From contig NZ_CP012545.1 of the NCBI RefSeq assembly GCF_004803835.1, positions 372,001 through 436,000 on the forward strand: 64,000 nucleotides of DNA. The letters run 5' to 3'. The stretch is from Campylobacter sp. RM6914. Lineage in GTDB: Bacteria > Campylobacterota > Campylobacteria > Campylobacterales > Campylobacteraceae. Below the pieces are notes generated by a model. That model saw only the letters and a list, made by a program, of their open reading frames with translations. It did not search any database and was not told the origin of the DNA. Numbering within the stretch: position 1 is the stretch's first letter; every line of letters begins with the position of its first letter. Shown one piece after another: positions 19,582 through 29,060 of the stretch. Made by a program: the position numbers and the translations under genes.

Positions 19582-20160
19582 TTGAATATCGCAGAAGATA
19601 AAAAGCGCTGTGAATGGTGTGAAAAAGACGACCTTTACCGTGCATATCATGATAACGAATGGGGCGAGATAGTGCGCGATGAGAGGCTTTTGTTTGAGCT
19701 TATCGTGCTTGAAATGATGCAAGCAGGGCTTAGCTGGCACACGATACTTAAAAAACGAGAGGCGATGAGGGTTGCGTTTGATGATTTTAAACCTGAAATT
19801 TTAGCAAAATACGACGAAGGTAAAATTTCAGAGCTTTTGCAAACAGAGGGAATTATAAAAAATCGCCTAAAACTAAATGCTCTAAGTGCAAATGCTAAAG
19901 CATTTTTATCTATTCAGAGTGAATTTGGTAGTTTTTTTGATTATATTTGGAGTTTTACAAACGGTGTTGGGATAAAAAATAATCTAAATGAAATTTCGCA
20001 AATCCCGGCTAGATCCGAGCTTAGTGATCAAATTTCAAAAGATATGAAAAAGCGCGGTTTTAAATTTTTAGGAAGTGTTACGGTGTATTCGTTTTTGCAG
20101 GCCATCGGCGTCATCAACGATCATCTAAGCTATTGCTTTAAGGCAAAAGATAATTTATAA
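19582..20160 (+). CDS. tag: DNA-3-methyladenine glycosylase I
   Basis: Tag removes 3-methyladenine from alkylated DNA. The 192-residue protein starts with TTG at 19582; later ATGs would delete the signature RCEWCEKDDLYRAYHDNEWGE, which holds zinc ligands and conserved residues, so the TTG is favoured. Further family stretches are MMQAGLSWHTILKKREAMR and LKFLGSVTVYSFLQAIGVINDHLSYCF (the second split with the last Cys/His zinc ligands). It lies 13 bases after the nitrilase-like gene and 17 before murC, within the long operon. Confidence 0.93.
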   Translation: MNIAEDKKRCEWCEKDDLYRAYHDNEWGEIVRDERLLFELIVLEMMQAGLSWHTILKKREAMRVAFDDFKPEILAKYDEGKISELLQTEGIIKNRLKLNALSANAKAFLSIQSEFGSFFDYIWSFTNGVGIKNNLNEISQIPARSELSDQISKDMKKRGFKFLGSVTVYSFLQAIGVINDHLSYCFKAKDNL

Positions 20161-20177
20161 GAAATAAAGGCTAAATT

Positions 20178-21485
20178 TTGAAAAAAGTTCATTTTATAGG
20201 CATAGGCGGTATCGGCATTAGCGCGATCGCTAGATTTTTAAACGAAAAGGGCTACACGATAAGCGGTAGCGATATAAAAGAGAGTTCAACCACTAAACAA
20301 TTAAGACAAGAGGGCATACAAGTCATTACCCCACACTGCAAAGAGGCGATAAAAGATCAAGACTTTGTGGTGTATTCAGCTGCGATAAAAGATGATAATA
20401 TAGAACTAAAAGAGGCAAGAGAGCGCGGGATAGAGTGCTTTTCGCGAAAGGAAATTTTACCTTTCGTGCTTGAGGGTAAAAAGGTGTTTTCGGTTGCCGG
20501 AGCACACGGTAAAAGCACAACGAGCGCCATGCTTTCAAGCCTTATCGAAGGCTCTGCGATAATCGGAGCCGTTTCAAAACAGTTTGGCTCAAACATGAGA
20601 TACGAGCCAAGTGTTAATGTTGTATTTGAAGCCGACGAGAGCGACTCTAGCTTCCTAAACTCAAACCCTTATCTTGCCGTAGTTACTAATGCCGAGCCCG
20701 AACATATGGAGCATTACGACTACGATATCGAGAAATTTCATGCTGCTTATAGGGGATTTTTAGAGCGTGCTAAGGTTCGCGTGATAAATGCCGAGGATGA
20801 GTTTTTAAGCACATTAAAGCTTGATGCGTTGCGACTTTATCCAAGTATTGATATAACGGATATGACGATGGTTGTTAGGGATTTTCAGCCATATACTAGC
20901 TTTAACCTCAAAAATTTAGGTAGATTTGAGGCTTACGGCATGGGCAAGCATATAGCCATCGATGCTTCTTTAGCGATTTTAGCGGCACTTGATGAAATTT
21001 CACTAAAGCAGATCAAGCAAAATTTTGCAAACTATAAAGGTATAAAAAAGCGCTTTGATATACTTTGTGCAGATAAAAATTTCGTCTTGATAGATGATTA
21101 TGCACATCATCCAACCGAGATAAAAGCTACCTTAAATTCAGCCTTTGAGTATGCAAAACTACTTGGACTTTCGCGTGTCGTGGCAGTCTTTCAACCACAT
21201 AGATACACAAGACTAAGTGCAAATTTAGAGGGCTTTAAAGAGTGTTTTAAGGACGTTGACGAGCTTATAATGCTTCCGGTTTATGCTGCAGGAGAAAAGC
21301 CTGTTGATATTGATATGAAGGCTGAATTTAAGGACTATAACCCGATATTTACCGACTGCATAACTCGCGTTGATAATGCGATCGAATTTACTGATGAATT
21401 TGGTGTTAAAAACCGCTTGGCTGACGGGCTTGTTATAGGATTTGGCGCGGGAGATATCAGTGTGCAGCTTAGAGGCGGGTATTAA
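20178..21485 (+). CDS. murC: UDP-N-acetylmuramate--L-alanine ligase
   Basis: MurC adds L-alanine to UDP-MurNAc in cytoplasmic peptidoglycan synthesis. The 435-residue protein begins with TTG at 20178 (AAGG seven bases upstream), coding MKKVHFIGIGGIGISAIAR, the nucleotide-sugar loop. The ATP loop is VAGAHGKSTTSAML, and the C-domain has VLIDDYAHHPTEIKATL and FQPHRYTR. The stop overlaps the next start by one base. Gene order murC-hypothetical-mutS2 is like that of other Campylobacter. Confidence 0.97.
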   Translation: MKKVHFIGIGGIGISAIARFLNEKGYTISGSDIKESSTTKQLRQEGIQVITPHCKEAIKDQDFVVYSAAIKDDNIELKEARERGIECFSRKEILPFVLEGKKVFSVAGAHGKSTTSAMLSSLIEGSAIIGAVSKQFGSNMRYEPSVNVVFEADESDSSFLNSNPYLAVVTNAEPEHMEHYDYDIEKFHAAYRGFLERAKVRVINAEDEFLSTLKLDALRLYPSIDITDMTMVVRDFQPYTSFNLKNLGRFEAYGMGKHIAIDASLAILAALDEISLKQIKQNFANYKGIKKRFDILCADKNFVLIDDYAHHPTEIKATLNSAFEYAKLLGLSRVVAVFQPHRYTRLSANLEGFKECFKDVDELIMLPVYAAGEKPVDIDMKAEFKDYNPIFTDCITRVDNAIEFTDEFGVKNRLADGLVIGFGAGDISVQLRGGY

Positions 21486-21823
21486 TGAGTGAAAATTTGT
21501 TAAATTTGGCGCAAAATTTTAACCACGAAAACGAAAATAAAATTTTAAACCTCATAGCAAAAGGTGAATTTACAGATGAAGAGATAAAAGCTCTTTTGGA
21601 TCTAAATAAAAAAGATATAAATATCGCTCTTTCAAAGCACACAAATTTAAAAGATGAATTTATAGAAATTTTAATCGAAAATAGCGTTTACATGGTGGTT
21701 TCTAACATAATAAAATTTCAAAATTTAAATGAAAAAAATAGAGAAAAATTAATAGACAAAGTAACGAAAATGCCTGAATTTTACAAGGATGTCATTCGTG
21801 ATTTAAAGGAGGGCAAATGGTAA
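21485..21823 (+). CDS. Hypothetical helical protein
   Basis: This 112-residue acidic protein has no signal peptide or membrane helix. It looks wholly alpha-helical, with repeated short leucine/isoleucine helices (NKILNLIAKGEFTDEEIKALL, IALSKHTNLKDEFIEILIE, LNEKNREKLIDKV), reminiscent of HEAT-like repeats. It is wedged between murC (1-base overlap) and the next gene (7-base overlap), so it is surely translated with them. I do not recognise the family; a role tied to cell wall or DNA repair neighbours would be a guess. Confidence 0.7.
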   Translation: MSENLLNLAQNFNHENENKILNLIAKGEFTDEEIKALLDLNKKDINIALSKHTNLKDEFIEILIENSVYMVVSNIIKFQNLNEKNREKLIDKVTKMPEFYKDVIRDLKEGKW

Positions 21824-22167
21824 GAGAGGTTATATTTTTCTTAGGTATCGCGATATTTCTTGGCGCGATATGGATGATAAAAGACGAAAACATAAGCAAA
21901 AAAATCAAAATCATAATTACCGTTGTGATAATTTCTAGTGGAATTTTCGCTTATATTTACGAGACAAAAAAGCTAGATACCGCAGATAAAAACTTACAGC
22001 TTTTAGCGGAATTTAGACAAGGCAAGAGCTTGGTTTGCGGCGATATAAATGTTACAAATGAAAAATTTAACTACGAATTTGGCACATCATGTTTCATGCC
22101 AAAACGAGAATTTAAAGAGCTTAGCGGACTTGTGATAAAAATTTCAGACTGCGAGAGTGCAAAGTGA
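21817..22167 (+). CDS. Hypothetical two-span membrane protein
   Basis: The 116-residue protein has two hydrophobic segments at the N-terminus (VIFFLGIAIFLGAIWMI and IKIIITVVIISSGIFAYIY) separated by a KDENISKKIK loop, and a C-terminal soluble part with two or three cysteines (SLVCGD, TSCFMPK, DCESAK). C. jejuni has, as I recall, a similar small membrane protein between murC and mutS2. It overlaps both neighbours. The cysteines might form a periplasmic disulfide or bind metal; function unknown. Confidence 0.75.
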   Translation: MVREVIFFLGIAIFLGAIWMIKDENISKKIKIIITVVIISSGIFAYIYETKKLDTADKNLQLLAEFRQGKSLVCGDINVTNEKFNYEFGTSCFMPKREFKELSGLVIKISDCESAK

Positions 22168-24377
22168 TAAACGAGAATTTAAAAGCCATCATCTCAAAAA
22201 TGGACTTAAGTGAGTATATGTCCCGCTTTGAAGAGCTTTTGTCTCGTCCAAAACCGCTTTTTATGCAAGGTGACAGCAAGATACATTTTGAAAATATCAA
22301 AGAGCTCTCACGACACGACTATGAGCCTCCCCAAAAAAGCGTTAGTCTTGATGATGCGCTTATGCGTCTTGGTAAGCAGGCTGTTTTACATATCAGTGAG
22401 ATAAATGAATTTGCTAAAATTTTGAGGTATTTTTTGTATTTAAAGACACTAAATTTCGAGTCAAGACTAGGCGAATGGCTCTTAAAGATCGAGCTTGAAC
22501 AAAACATGCATGATCTAGCCCAAAGCTTTGACAAAGAGGGTGAGTTTAAAGACAGTGTGGATGTGAGATTTGCCGAATTAAAGCAAGCCTTTGCTATGAA
22601 AAAACAGCAAATAGACGCTGAATTAAAACGCATAATATACTCAAAAAGCATAACTCCTTATCTTGTCGATACGCAGGTGCATTATGTAAATTCGCAAGAA
22701 GCTTTGCTGGTTAGAGGCGGCTTTAACCATGTGCTAAAAGGCGTTGTGGTATCACGAAGTGCAAGCGGATATTTTTATGTTACACCAACTGCGATAGATA
22801 AGCTTAAAAAGGAGCAAAGTGAGCTTATAGATAGGCGTGAAGAGATAGTTTACGAACACTGTAAGCGCTTAAGTGGCGTGATGAGTAAGGTGCTGCCATT
22901 TTTGAAATTTATAAACTCTGCTTTTGATCAGTTTGACGCATATCAGGCGCGTGTTGCAATGGCTAAGAGATATGACTTTAATTTTTTGTTAAACGATAAT
23001 TCACACGATATCATTTTAAAAGAATTCGCTCACCCAGCACTTAAAAACCCAAAACGCGTGAGTATTGATTTTAGTAAAAAAGTCTTGTTGATAACGGGTG
23101 TAAATGCCGGCGGAAAATCCATGCTTTTAAAATCCATAATAAGCGCGACATTTCTTTCAAAATACCTTTTGCCTTTTGGGGTTAATCCAAACGGCTCCAA
23201 GATCGGCACTTTTAAAGAATTTGACGCTATTATAGAAGATCCGCAAAATGTCAAAAACGACATATCTACATTTGCCGGAAGAATGCTTCAGTTTTCAAAA
23301 ATTTTTACAAAAAAATCCTTACTAATAGGCGTTGACGAAATAGAGCTTGGAACTGACTTTGAAGAGGCTGCAAGCCTTTATAGCGTGATAATAGAAAAAT
23401 TAATCGCACAAGACGTGAAGATGATAATAACCACGCACCACAAACGACTGGCTATGCTTTTATCTAAAAACAACGAGGTCGAGCTTGTGGCGGCGCTTTA
23501 CGACGAGGTTGCACAGCGTCCTAAATTCGAGTTTTTAAAGGGGACTATCGGTAAGTCTTATGCCTTTGAAACAGCTCAAAGATACGGTATACCTATGACT
23601 TTAGTCGCTAAGGCAAAAGAGCTTTACGGCGAAGACAAAGAGAATTTAAATGAGATCATCACAAAGACTTTAAATTTAGAGAGCGAGCTTAAAGACAAGC
23701 TAGAAAGTGCAAGTAAAAAAGAGCTAAAGCTTGAGAATTTACTAAGTGAGGTAAAAGAACAAAAAGAGCGTGAGCAAAAGCGCATCGAGCAAACGATAAG
23801 CAGGCTGGAGCTTGAGTACTTCAAGGCGATAAACGAAGCGAAAAAAGCCGTAAATTTAAAAGATACAAAAGATAAACAGCGTGCCATAAACAAGGCTCAC
23901 GAGCAAAAAAGTTCTATCAAAAAGCCTCAAAGTGTAAAATTTGAAGAGTTAAAAGTAGGCGATAACGTAAAATACGGCAATGTAAAGGGCATCGTACAGG
24001 CTATAGCAAAAGATGAAGCGACTGTTATAAGTGAGGGTATAAAACTTAGACTCCCGCTTTCTGGACTTCGTAAAAACGGCAATCCCGTGCAAGCACCGAA
24101 GCCGGCCGTAAAATTAGCCATAGACAGACCAAGGTCGGCTAGCTTAAACCTTGACTTGCACGGTCTTAGGGCTGATGAAGCCATTGATAAGCTTGATAAA
24201 TTTATAAGTGATAGTTTGGTTATGGGTTTTGATGAGGTGATCGTATATCACGGTATAGGCACAGGTCGACTTGCATGGGCTGTGAAAAATTTCTTAAAAG
24301 CTCACCCAAGTGTTAAAGAATTTTTTGACGCACCTCCGAGTCAGGGTGGATTTGGTGCAAAGATCGTTAGATTTTAA
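22164..24377 (+). CDS. mutS2: Endonuclease MutS2
   Basis: MutS2 is a MutS-like ATPase that limits recombination and, in other bacteria, senses collided ribosomes. The 737-residue protein has the ABC-type Walker A GVNAGGKSMLLKS (near residue 315), Walker B LLIGVDEIELGTDFEEA, a long coiled coil (about residues 495-590, rich in K and E), and a C-terminal Smr nuclease domain (LDLHGLRADEAIDKL and YHGIGTGRLAWAV). The N-terminal mismatch domain of MutS is absent, as expected for MutS2. It overlaps the previous gene by 4 bases. Confidence 0.95.
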   Translation: MINENLKAIISKMDLSEYMSRFEELLSRPKPLFMQGDSKIHFENIKELSRHDYEPPQKSVSLDDALMRLGKQAVLHISEINEFAKILRYFLYLKTLNFESRLGEWLLKIELEQNMHDLAQSFDKEGEFKDSVDVRFAELKQAFAMKKQQIDAELKRIIYSKSITPYLVDTQVHYVNSQEALLVRGGFNHVLKGVVVSRSASGYFYVTPTAIDKLKKEQSELIDRREEIVYEHCKRLSGVMSKVLPFLKFINSAFDQFDAYQARVAMAKRYDFNFLLNDNSHDIILKEFAHPALKNPKRVSIDFSKKVLLITGVNAGGKSMLLKSIISATFLSKYLLPFGVNPNGSKIGTFKEFDAIIEDPQNVKNDISTFAGRMLQFSKIFTKKSLLIGVDEIELGTDFEEAASLYSVIIEKLIAQDVKMIITTHHKRLAMLLSKNNEVELVAALYDEVAQRPKFEFLKGTIGKSYAFETAQRYGIPMTLVAKAKELYGEDKENLNEIITKTLNLESELKDKLESASKKELKLENLLSEVKEQKEREQKRIEQTISRLELEYFKAINEAKKAVNLKDTKDKQRAINKAHEQKSSIKKPQSVKFEELKVGDNVKYGNVKGIVQAIAKDEATVISEGIKLRLPLSGLRKNGNPVQAPKPAVKLAIDRPRSASLNLDLHGLRADEAIDKLDKFISDSLVMGFDEVIVYHGIGTGRLAWAVKNFLKAHPSVKEFFDAPPSQGGFGAKIVRF

Positions 24378-24430
24378 GTGTATTTATAGATAAAGTGATG
24401 GTAAATATCAAGAAAAAGGGCGGCAATAAA

Positions 24431-26347
24431 ATGTTTAATTACGAAAGACAATTGCAAACAGGGGCTATAAAAACAGCTGTCATTGCGCTTAGTATTATTG
24501 GTTTGCTCTTTTTGCTTGTAAGTTCGGCGGTTTTTTACTACAAATACTCAAATGCAACTATAAACATTGGTTACAATGCCGACAAAAAGCTAGATTTTAT
24601 AACTGAAGTGTATGTTCACTACTTTGTAAACGAGGGCGAACAAGACATTAAGAAATTTCAAAATTTTATCAACGGTAGCGCAGTCGGCGACATCGTGCTT
24701 CTTAAAAATAACCCAAGACGAGATGGATATAGGGTGCTTGCCTCAAGTAGTAGCGAATTTGAAGTAGGCTCGGTATTTAAAGAGCGCGACTGTGTTGGGG
24801 TAAATAACCATGATTTTCATCAAGACTACTACTATCGTCGCTCCCTTCCTGATAATGTCGTTTTGACATGTAAATTTGTAACCGTGGGTGATTACATCGT
24901 TGGATTTAAGGGAATTTTTAACCAAAATATAACAGGCTTTAGAGATAAATACTTTACCGAATGGGCTGTCCAAAATTTAACGTTGGTGTTTTCGCTTATT
25001 ATATTTGGAACACTTTTGCTTGTTTTTGCAACGCTTTGGTTTATATTTATCTATCTTGACGCAAAATATCGATATCAAAAAATGCATGAAAATGATACAG
25101 AGCGCATAAAAAATTTAACCTTTGAACTATATACAGACCCTGCAACGGGACTTTTAAACAAACAATCTCTAATCAGAGATATCGCAAAAGCGCAAAATCC
25201 AAAGGTTGTTTTGATAGATATTGATGACTTTGGTAAGATGAATGATCTTTACGGCAAATTTGTCTGTGATAAAATTTTAAGCTACATGGCAAATTTGATA
25301 GATGACTTTGCTAAAAAAGAGGAGATGGTTGCTTACTGTATAGGTGCTGACACCTTTGCTTTACTTGAAGACGGGTCGTTTTTTATAGATAGATATGAAG
25401 AGCTTGCTGAGGATCTTTTGGGTCAGTTCAAGGGCCGTGTTATAAGTGTGGAAGACGAAAATGGCGATATGATAGAAGGTATCGAGGTAAATACAAGCAT
25501 AGGCTTTTCGATAGATAATGACCAAACGCTAAGAAAAGCTTCGATCGCACTAAAGATGGCTAGGGCTTTAAACAAAGACTACATGTGCTACTTTAAGGTA
25601 CTAAGTCAAAAAGACGACTACGAAAACCAGATCGAACGCTCTAGGCTTATACAAAGAGCGATCATGAACGGCAATATCGTTCCGTTTTACCAGCCGATAT
25701 TTGATGCGGATAAAAATATCTTAAAATACGAATGCCTGATCAGAATAGTAGATAGTAATGAAACTGTCTCCCCGTATCTTTTCCTAGATATATCAAAGCG
25801 TGTCAAGCGTTACGCAGAGCTTGAAAAGCTACTTATTAAAAAAAGTATAGAAAAGCTAAAGTCAAATCCAGACATTATAATCTCCATAAATTTAAGCAGT
25901 AGAGATATGACTGATGGCGATGTGAGTGCTTATCTTTTAAATTTATTAAACCGCGAAAATGTAGCTGATCGTATAGTCTTTGAGATCGTTGAAGATGAGA
26001 GTATAGAGCATCTTGATAGGGCGACAATGTTTATAGACAAGGTTAAAAATTTGGGCGCTAAGATCGCTATTGACGACTTTGGATCGGGGTATTCAAATTT
26101 CTCTTATATCTTAAAGCTAAGACCTGACTATCTAAAAATAGACGGCTCCTTAATAAGAGAACTTGATATAAATAAAGACGCATATGTAGTTACACGCGCT
26201 ATAGTTGCGTTTGCTAAAGATATCGGCATAAAAACTATCGCAGAATACGTCCATTCAAGGGATATTTTTGAGATATGTAAAGACCTTGGTGTTGATGAAT
26301 TTCAAGGCTTTTATCTTGGAGCTCCTATGGAGGGCGAAAATATTTGA
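24431..26347 (+). CDS. Membrane GGDEF-EAL protein with degenerate GGDEF motif
   Basis: Started at the ATG at 24431 the protein is 638 residues; a GTG at 24395 would add 12 polar residues and has a weaker site. It has two membrane helices (about residues 14-37 and 178-205) around a periplasmic sensor domain, then GGDEF and EAL domains. GGDEF reads GADTF (305-309), so diguanylate cyclase activity is unlikely. The EAL domain keeps the Glu (YECLIR), the INLS region, [11 protein letters not shown] and YLKIDGS, so c-di-GMP phosphodiesterase activity is possible, although EAL itself reads ECL. The stop overlaps dapE. Confidence 0.85.
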   Translation: MFNYERQLQTGAIKTAVIALSIIGLLFLLVSSAVFYYKYSNATINIGYNADKKLDFITEVYVHYFVNEGEQDIKKFQNFINGSAVGDIVLLKNNPRRDGYRVLASSSSEFEVGSVFKERDCVGVNNHDFHQDYYYRRSLPDNVVLTCKFVTVGDYIVGFKGIFNQNITGFRDKYFTEWAVQNLTLVFSLIIFGTLLLVFATLWFIFIYLDAKYRYQKMHENDTERIKNLTFELYTDPATGLLNKQSLIRDIAKAQNPKVVLIDIDDFGKMNDLYGKFVCDKILSYMANLIDDFAKKEEMVAYCIGADTFALLEDGSFFIDRYEELAEDLLGQFKGRVISVEDENGDMIEGIEVNTSIGFSIDNDQTLRKASIALKMARALNKDYMCYFKVLSQKDDYENQIERSRLIQRAIMNGNIVPFYQPIFDADKNILKYECLIRIVDSNETVSPYLFLDISKRVKRYAELEKLLIKKSIEKLKSNPDIIISINLSSRDMTDGDVSAYLLNLLNRENVADRIVFEIVEDESIEHLDRATMFIDKVKNLGAKIAIDDFGSGYSNFSYILKLRPDYLKIDGSLIRELDINKDAYVVTRAIVAFAKDIGIKTIAEYVHSRDIFEICKDLGVDEFQGFYLGAPMEGENI

Positions 26348-27444
26348 ACGCTGCCGAACTTTTAATAAATTTACTTAAATTTAAGTCAATAACCCCACAC
26401 GATGATGGTTCGCTAAAGTATATAGCGGAGTTTATGAGCGAATTTGAGTGTAAATTTATAGAAAAAAACGGTGTTAAAAATTTAATTTTAACCAAGAAAT
26501 TTGGTGATGGTAGGCATATTTGCTTTGCGGGTCATATCGATGTAGTTCCTAGCGGCGATGGCTGGAGTAGTGATCCTTTTTGCCCTGTTATAAAAGATGG
26601 CTATATTTACGGTCGTGGCTCGCAAGATATGAAAAGCGGCGTTGCGGCATTTTTGCTTGCTTGTAAAAATGCAAAAAATTTTAATGGACAAATTACTATC
26701 ATAATAACCAGCGACGAGGAAGCAGAGGCGATATATGGCACGCAAGAGGCGCTAAAATTTCTAAAAGAAAATGACGCATTGCCAGAATTTGCTATAGTTG
26801 CCGAGCCTACGTGTGATAGCGTGTTTGGCGATACGATAAAGGTTGGAAGACGAGGTTCTATAAATGGTAAAATAGTGATTAGGGGCAAGCAAGGTCATGC
26901 CGCTTATCCTGAAAAATGCATAAATCCCGCCCATCAGCTTGCTAAAATTTTTGACAAGATCGCAGGTTATAACTTGGATAGCGGAAGTGAATTTTTTAGT
27001 CCTAGCAAGATAGTCATCACAGATATTAGAGGCGGTATGCAAGTATGCAATGTAACTCCAAATGAAATTTCTATCATGTTTAATGTGAGAAATTCAGATC
27101 TTACAAGCAAAAATGAGATTAAAGAGTATCTAAAAAATGTTTTAGACGGGCTTAGTTACGAGCTTAGCTTAAAACAAAGCTCACAACCGTTTTTAACCGA
27201 TAAACATAGTGTTGTTGTGACAAAGATGAGTGATAGCGTCTTTAAGGTGTCCAAAACCAAACCCTCGCTTAACACAAAAGGTGGCACCAGTGACGCAAGA
27301 TATCTAGCTAAATATGGTATAAACGTGGTTGAATTTGGAGTAAGAAACGATAGAATTCACGCCGTTGATGAGAGGGTTTTAGTAGAAGAAGTAGATAAGT
27401 TATATCAAATTTTTCTTGACTTTATAGAAAATTTTAACGATTAG
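26344..27444 (+). CDS. dapE: Succinyl-diaminopimelate desuccinylase
   Basis: DapE makes L,L-diaminopimelate for lysine and peptidoglycan. The 366-residue M20 metallopeptidase-fold protein starts with TTG at 26344, overlapping the previous stop by 4 bases. Zinc-site motifs are [27 protein letters not shown] and [12 protein letters not shown]; the C-terminal [12 protein letters not shown]-type motif is seen as [16 protein letters not shown], and the final His in [11 protein letters not shown]. It ends the long ileS-to-dapE run, before a bidirectional terminator. Confidence 0.95.
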   Translation: MNAAELLINLLKFKSITPHDDGSLKYIAEFMSEFECKFIEKNGVKNLILTKKFGDGRHICFAGHIDVVPSGDGWSSDPFCPVIKDGYIYGRGSQDMKSGVAAFLLACKNAKNFNGQITIIITSDEEAEAIYGTQEALKFLKENDALPEFAIVAEPTCDSVFGDTIKVGRRGSINGKIVIRGKQGHAAYPEKCINPAHQLAKIFDKIAGYNLDSGSEFFSPSKIVITDIRGGMQVCNVTPNEISIMFNVRNSDLTSKNEIKEYLKNVLDGLSYELSLKQSSQPFLTDKHSVVVTKMSDSVFKVSKTKPSLNTKGGTSDARYLAKYGINVVEFGVRNDRIHAVDERVLVEEVDKLYQIFLDFIENFND

Positions 27445-27459
27445 CTTACTAAAATTTGT

Positions 27460-27493
27460 GCCTTGTTGATAGATAAATTTCTAAAAACAAGGC
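27460..27493. terminator. Bidirectional hairpin between dapE and hisG
   Basis: GCCTTGTT (27460-27467) pairs with AACAAGGC (27486-27493) across an 18-nt AT-rich loop, between two convergent genes. A-rich and T-rich flanks on either side fit termination in both directions. Confidence 0.65.
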
Positions 27494-27503
27494 AGTCCTA
27501 ACA

Positions 27504-28115
27504 TTAAACTATCTGCTCTTTTATCTTGTGGTATAGCTTTAGAATTTCATCTTTTTTGATGATAAAACTATTTTTATTTGCGATTAGATGAGCAGAGCTT
27601 TGCATTATTGTTTCTGCTACTTTAAGACCGTTTTGTTTCATTGTAGTTCCGGTTTCAACCACGTCTACTATACAGTCGCTAAGCCCTACGATAGGGGCTA
27701 ATTCGATCGAGCCGTATAGTTTTATGATCTTTACGGCGATGGCTTTTTGTGCAAAGTAGTTTCTTGTGATATTTGGCATTTTTGTTGCTACTTTTAACTC
27801 CGGTTGAGTGTAGTCAAGCTCTTCATTTTCTTTTGTTCCGATACAAACACGACATTTGCCGATGTGCAGGTCAAGCAGTCTTACAACATCTGGTCTATGC
27901 TCTTCAAGTACATCAAGCCCAACCACTCCGATATCAGCCGCGCCCTCTGTTACGTAAGTCGGGATGTCTTGGTTTCTAACCATTAAAAATCTAAAATTTT
28001 CCTCTTCAAGAATAAGCTTTCGATCTTCAAATAAAAATTTAGAACCAAAAATTTTCCTAAAAATTTCAAGAGTATCTTCTGCGATTCTACCCTTTGGTAG
28101 TGCAATCGTTATCAT
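27504..28115 (-). CDS. hisG: ATP phosphoribosyltransferase, short form
   Basis: HisG joins ATP and PRPP in the first step of histidine synthesis. The 203-residue protein is the short type: it has ITIALPKGRIAEDTLEIF, IGVVGLDVLEE and the PRPP loop IVDVVETGTTMKQNGL, but no C-terminal regulatory domain. Short HisG needs the HisZ partner, which is not in the window. C. jejuni, as I recall, has the long form. Its start overlaps the coaX stop by 4 bases. Confidence 0.93.
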   Translation of the reverse strand: MITIALPKGRIAEDTLEIFRKIFGSKFLFEDRKLILEEENFRFLMVRNQDIPTYVTEGAADIGVVGLDVLEEHRPDVVRLLDLHIGKCRVCIGTKENEELDYTQPELKVATKMPNITRNYFAQKAIAVKIIKLYGSIELAPIVGLSDCIVDVVETGTTMKQNGLKVAETIMQSSAHLIANKNSFIIKKDEILKLYHKIKEQIV

Positions 28116-28741
28116 TTTAAAATTTCCTTTTTATTATTTATTAGTTTTTGCATAGAGCGAAAGACTAGCATTTTGTCGCATACGGCATTTTTGAAAAATT
28201 TAGACAAGAACTCGCCGTCACCGCCCGTAAAATAAACCTTTTTGTTTCCGGCTAGTTTTTCAAGTAGTATGACTATGGGTTTTAGTATGCCATAACTTAC
28301 CGCATCAACTGTTTTTTGAGGCAAGGCGTCAATGTCTATTTGTGAATTTATGGGAAGTTTGAGGCGTGGAGATATGCCCTCATAAGCCTTTAGCATACTT
28401 GAAATTCCTGGTAAGATATACCCGCCAAGATGGATAGAATTTGACATTATGTCCACAGTTATAGCACTTCCGGCATCCACGATAACACCGTCTGTTATGC
28501 CGTAGCACCCGGCTATGCGGTCTATACCTAACCCTTGATATATGGTATCTATCTCAAAATAAGGCTCAAGGTCGATGAAATTTGGATTTGACTTTAGTTT
28601 TGCAAAGAGGTCATCATTTACGCAGATAAAATAAACCCTCTCTTTTGGCTCGTATCGTCTAAATTCGTCTACGCTCATACGTGAAATTTTGCCGTCTTTT
28701 AAAAACGTAGCGTTGGTGTTGCCTATATCACACAAAATCAT
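28112..28741 (-). CDS. coaX: Type III pantothenate kinase
   Basis: CoaX phosphorylates pantothenate for coenzyme A synthesis. Started at 28741 (MILCDIGNTNATFL, with GGAG five bases upstream) it is 209 residues; a longer frame from 28774 lacks support. Motifs: the N-terminal phosphate loop DIGNTN, GLGIDRIAGCYG (103-type region), and VDAGSAITVDIM. It sits between hisG (4-base overlap) and a small hypothetical gene (14-base overlap) in a minus-strand operon that starts at 30627. Confidence 0.92.
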   Translation of the reverse strand: MILCDIGNTNATFLKDGKISRMSVDEFRRYEPKERVYFICVNDDLFAKLKSNPNFIDLEPYFEIDTIYQGLGIDRIAGCYGITDGVIVDAGSAITVDIMSNSIHLGGYILPGISSMLKAYEGISPRLKLPINSQIDIDALPQKTVDAVSYGILKPIVILLEKLAGNKKVYFTGGDGEFLSKFFKNAVCDKMLVFRSMQKLINNKKEILK

Positions 28742-29060
28742 AAGTTCTCCAACCGTCTTGTTTGAAAATTTCAAGCGATTTTGAACATATTTGCGAGCTA
28801 AAGAAGAGGGTTCGTTTTCTTATAGAGGTGTCAAATTTTGTCTCTATTCTTTTACACAACTCACAAATTTCTAAAGCCTCTTTTTTTAAAAGCCTACTTT
28901 TTGCATAACGGATAAAAACTATCTCATAGTAGCCCTTTGTATCTACTCCAAAATATGCTTCAAATAGGCGTTTTTTGCAAAATTCACTAAGATCTACGCG
29001 CCTTAGATCTCTAAGCAGAATTTTTTTATCTTCAAAAAGCTCGCAAATTTTTTGGTTCAT
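28728..29060 (-). CDS. Hypothetical protein, CoaX/lipoprotein operon
   Basis: This 110-residue basic, cysteine-containing protein (MNQKICELFEDKKILLRDLRR; RLFEAYFGVDTKGYYEIVF; ICELCKRIETKF) has no signal or membrane segment. A similar small gene lies between coaX and the lipoprotein gene in C. jejuni as I recall, so it is a conserved Campylobacter protein of unknown role. It overlaps coaX and shares one base with the lipoprotein gene stop. Confidence 0.7.
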   Translation of the reverse strand: MNQKICELFEDKKILLRDLRRVDLSEFCKKRLFEAYFGVDTKGYYEIVFIRYAKSRLLKKEALEICELCKRIETKFDTSIRKRTLFFSSQICSKSLEIFKQDGWRTYDFV

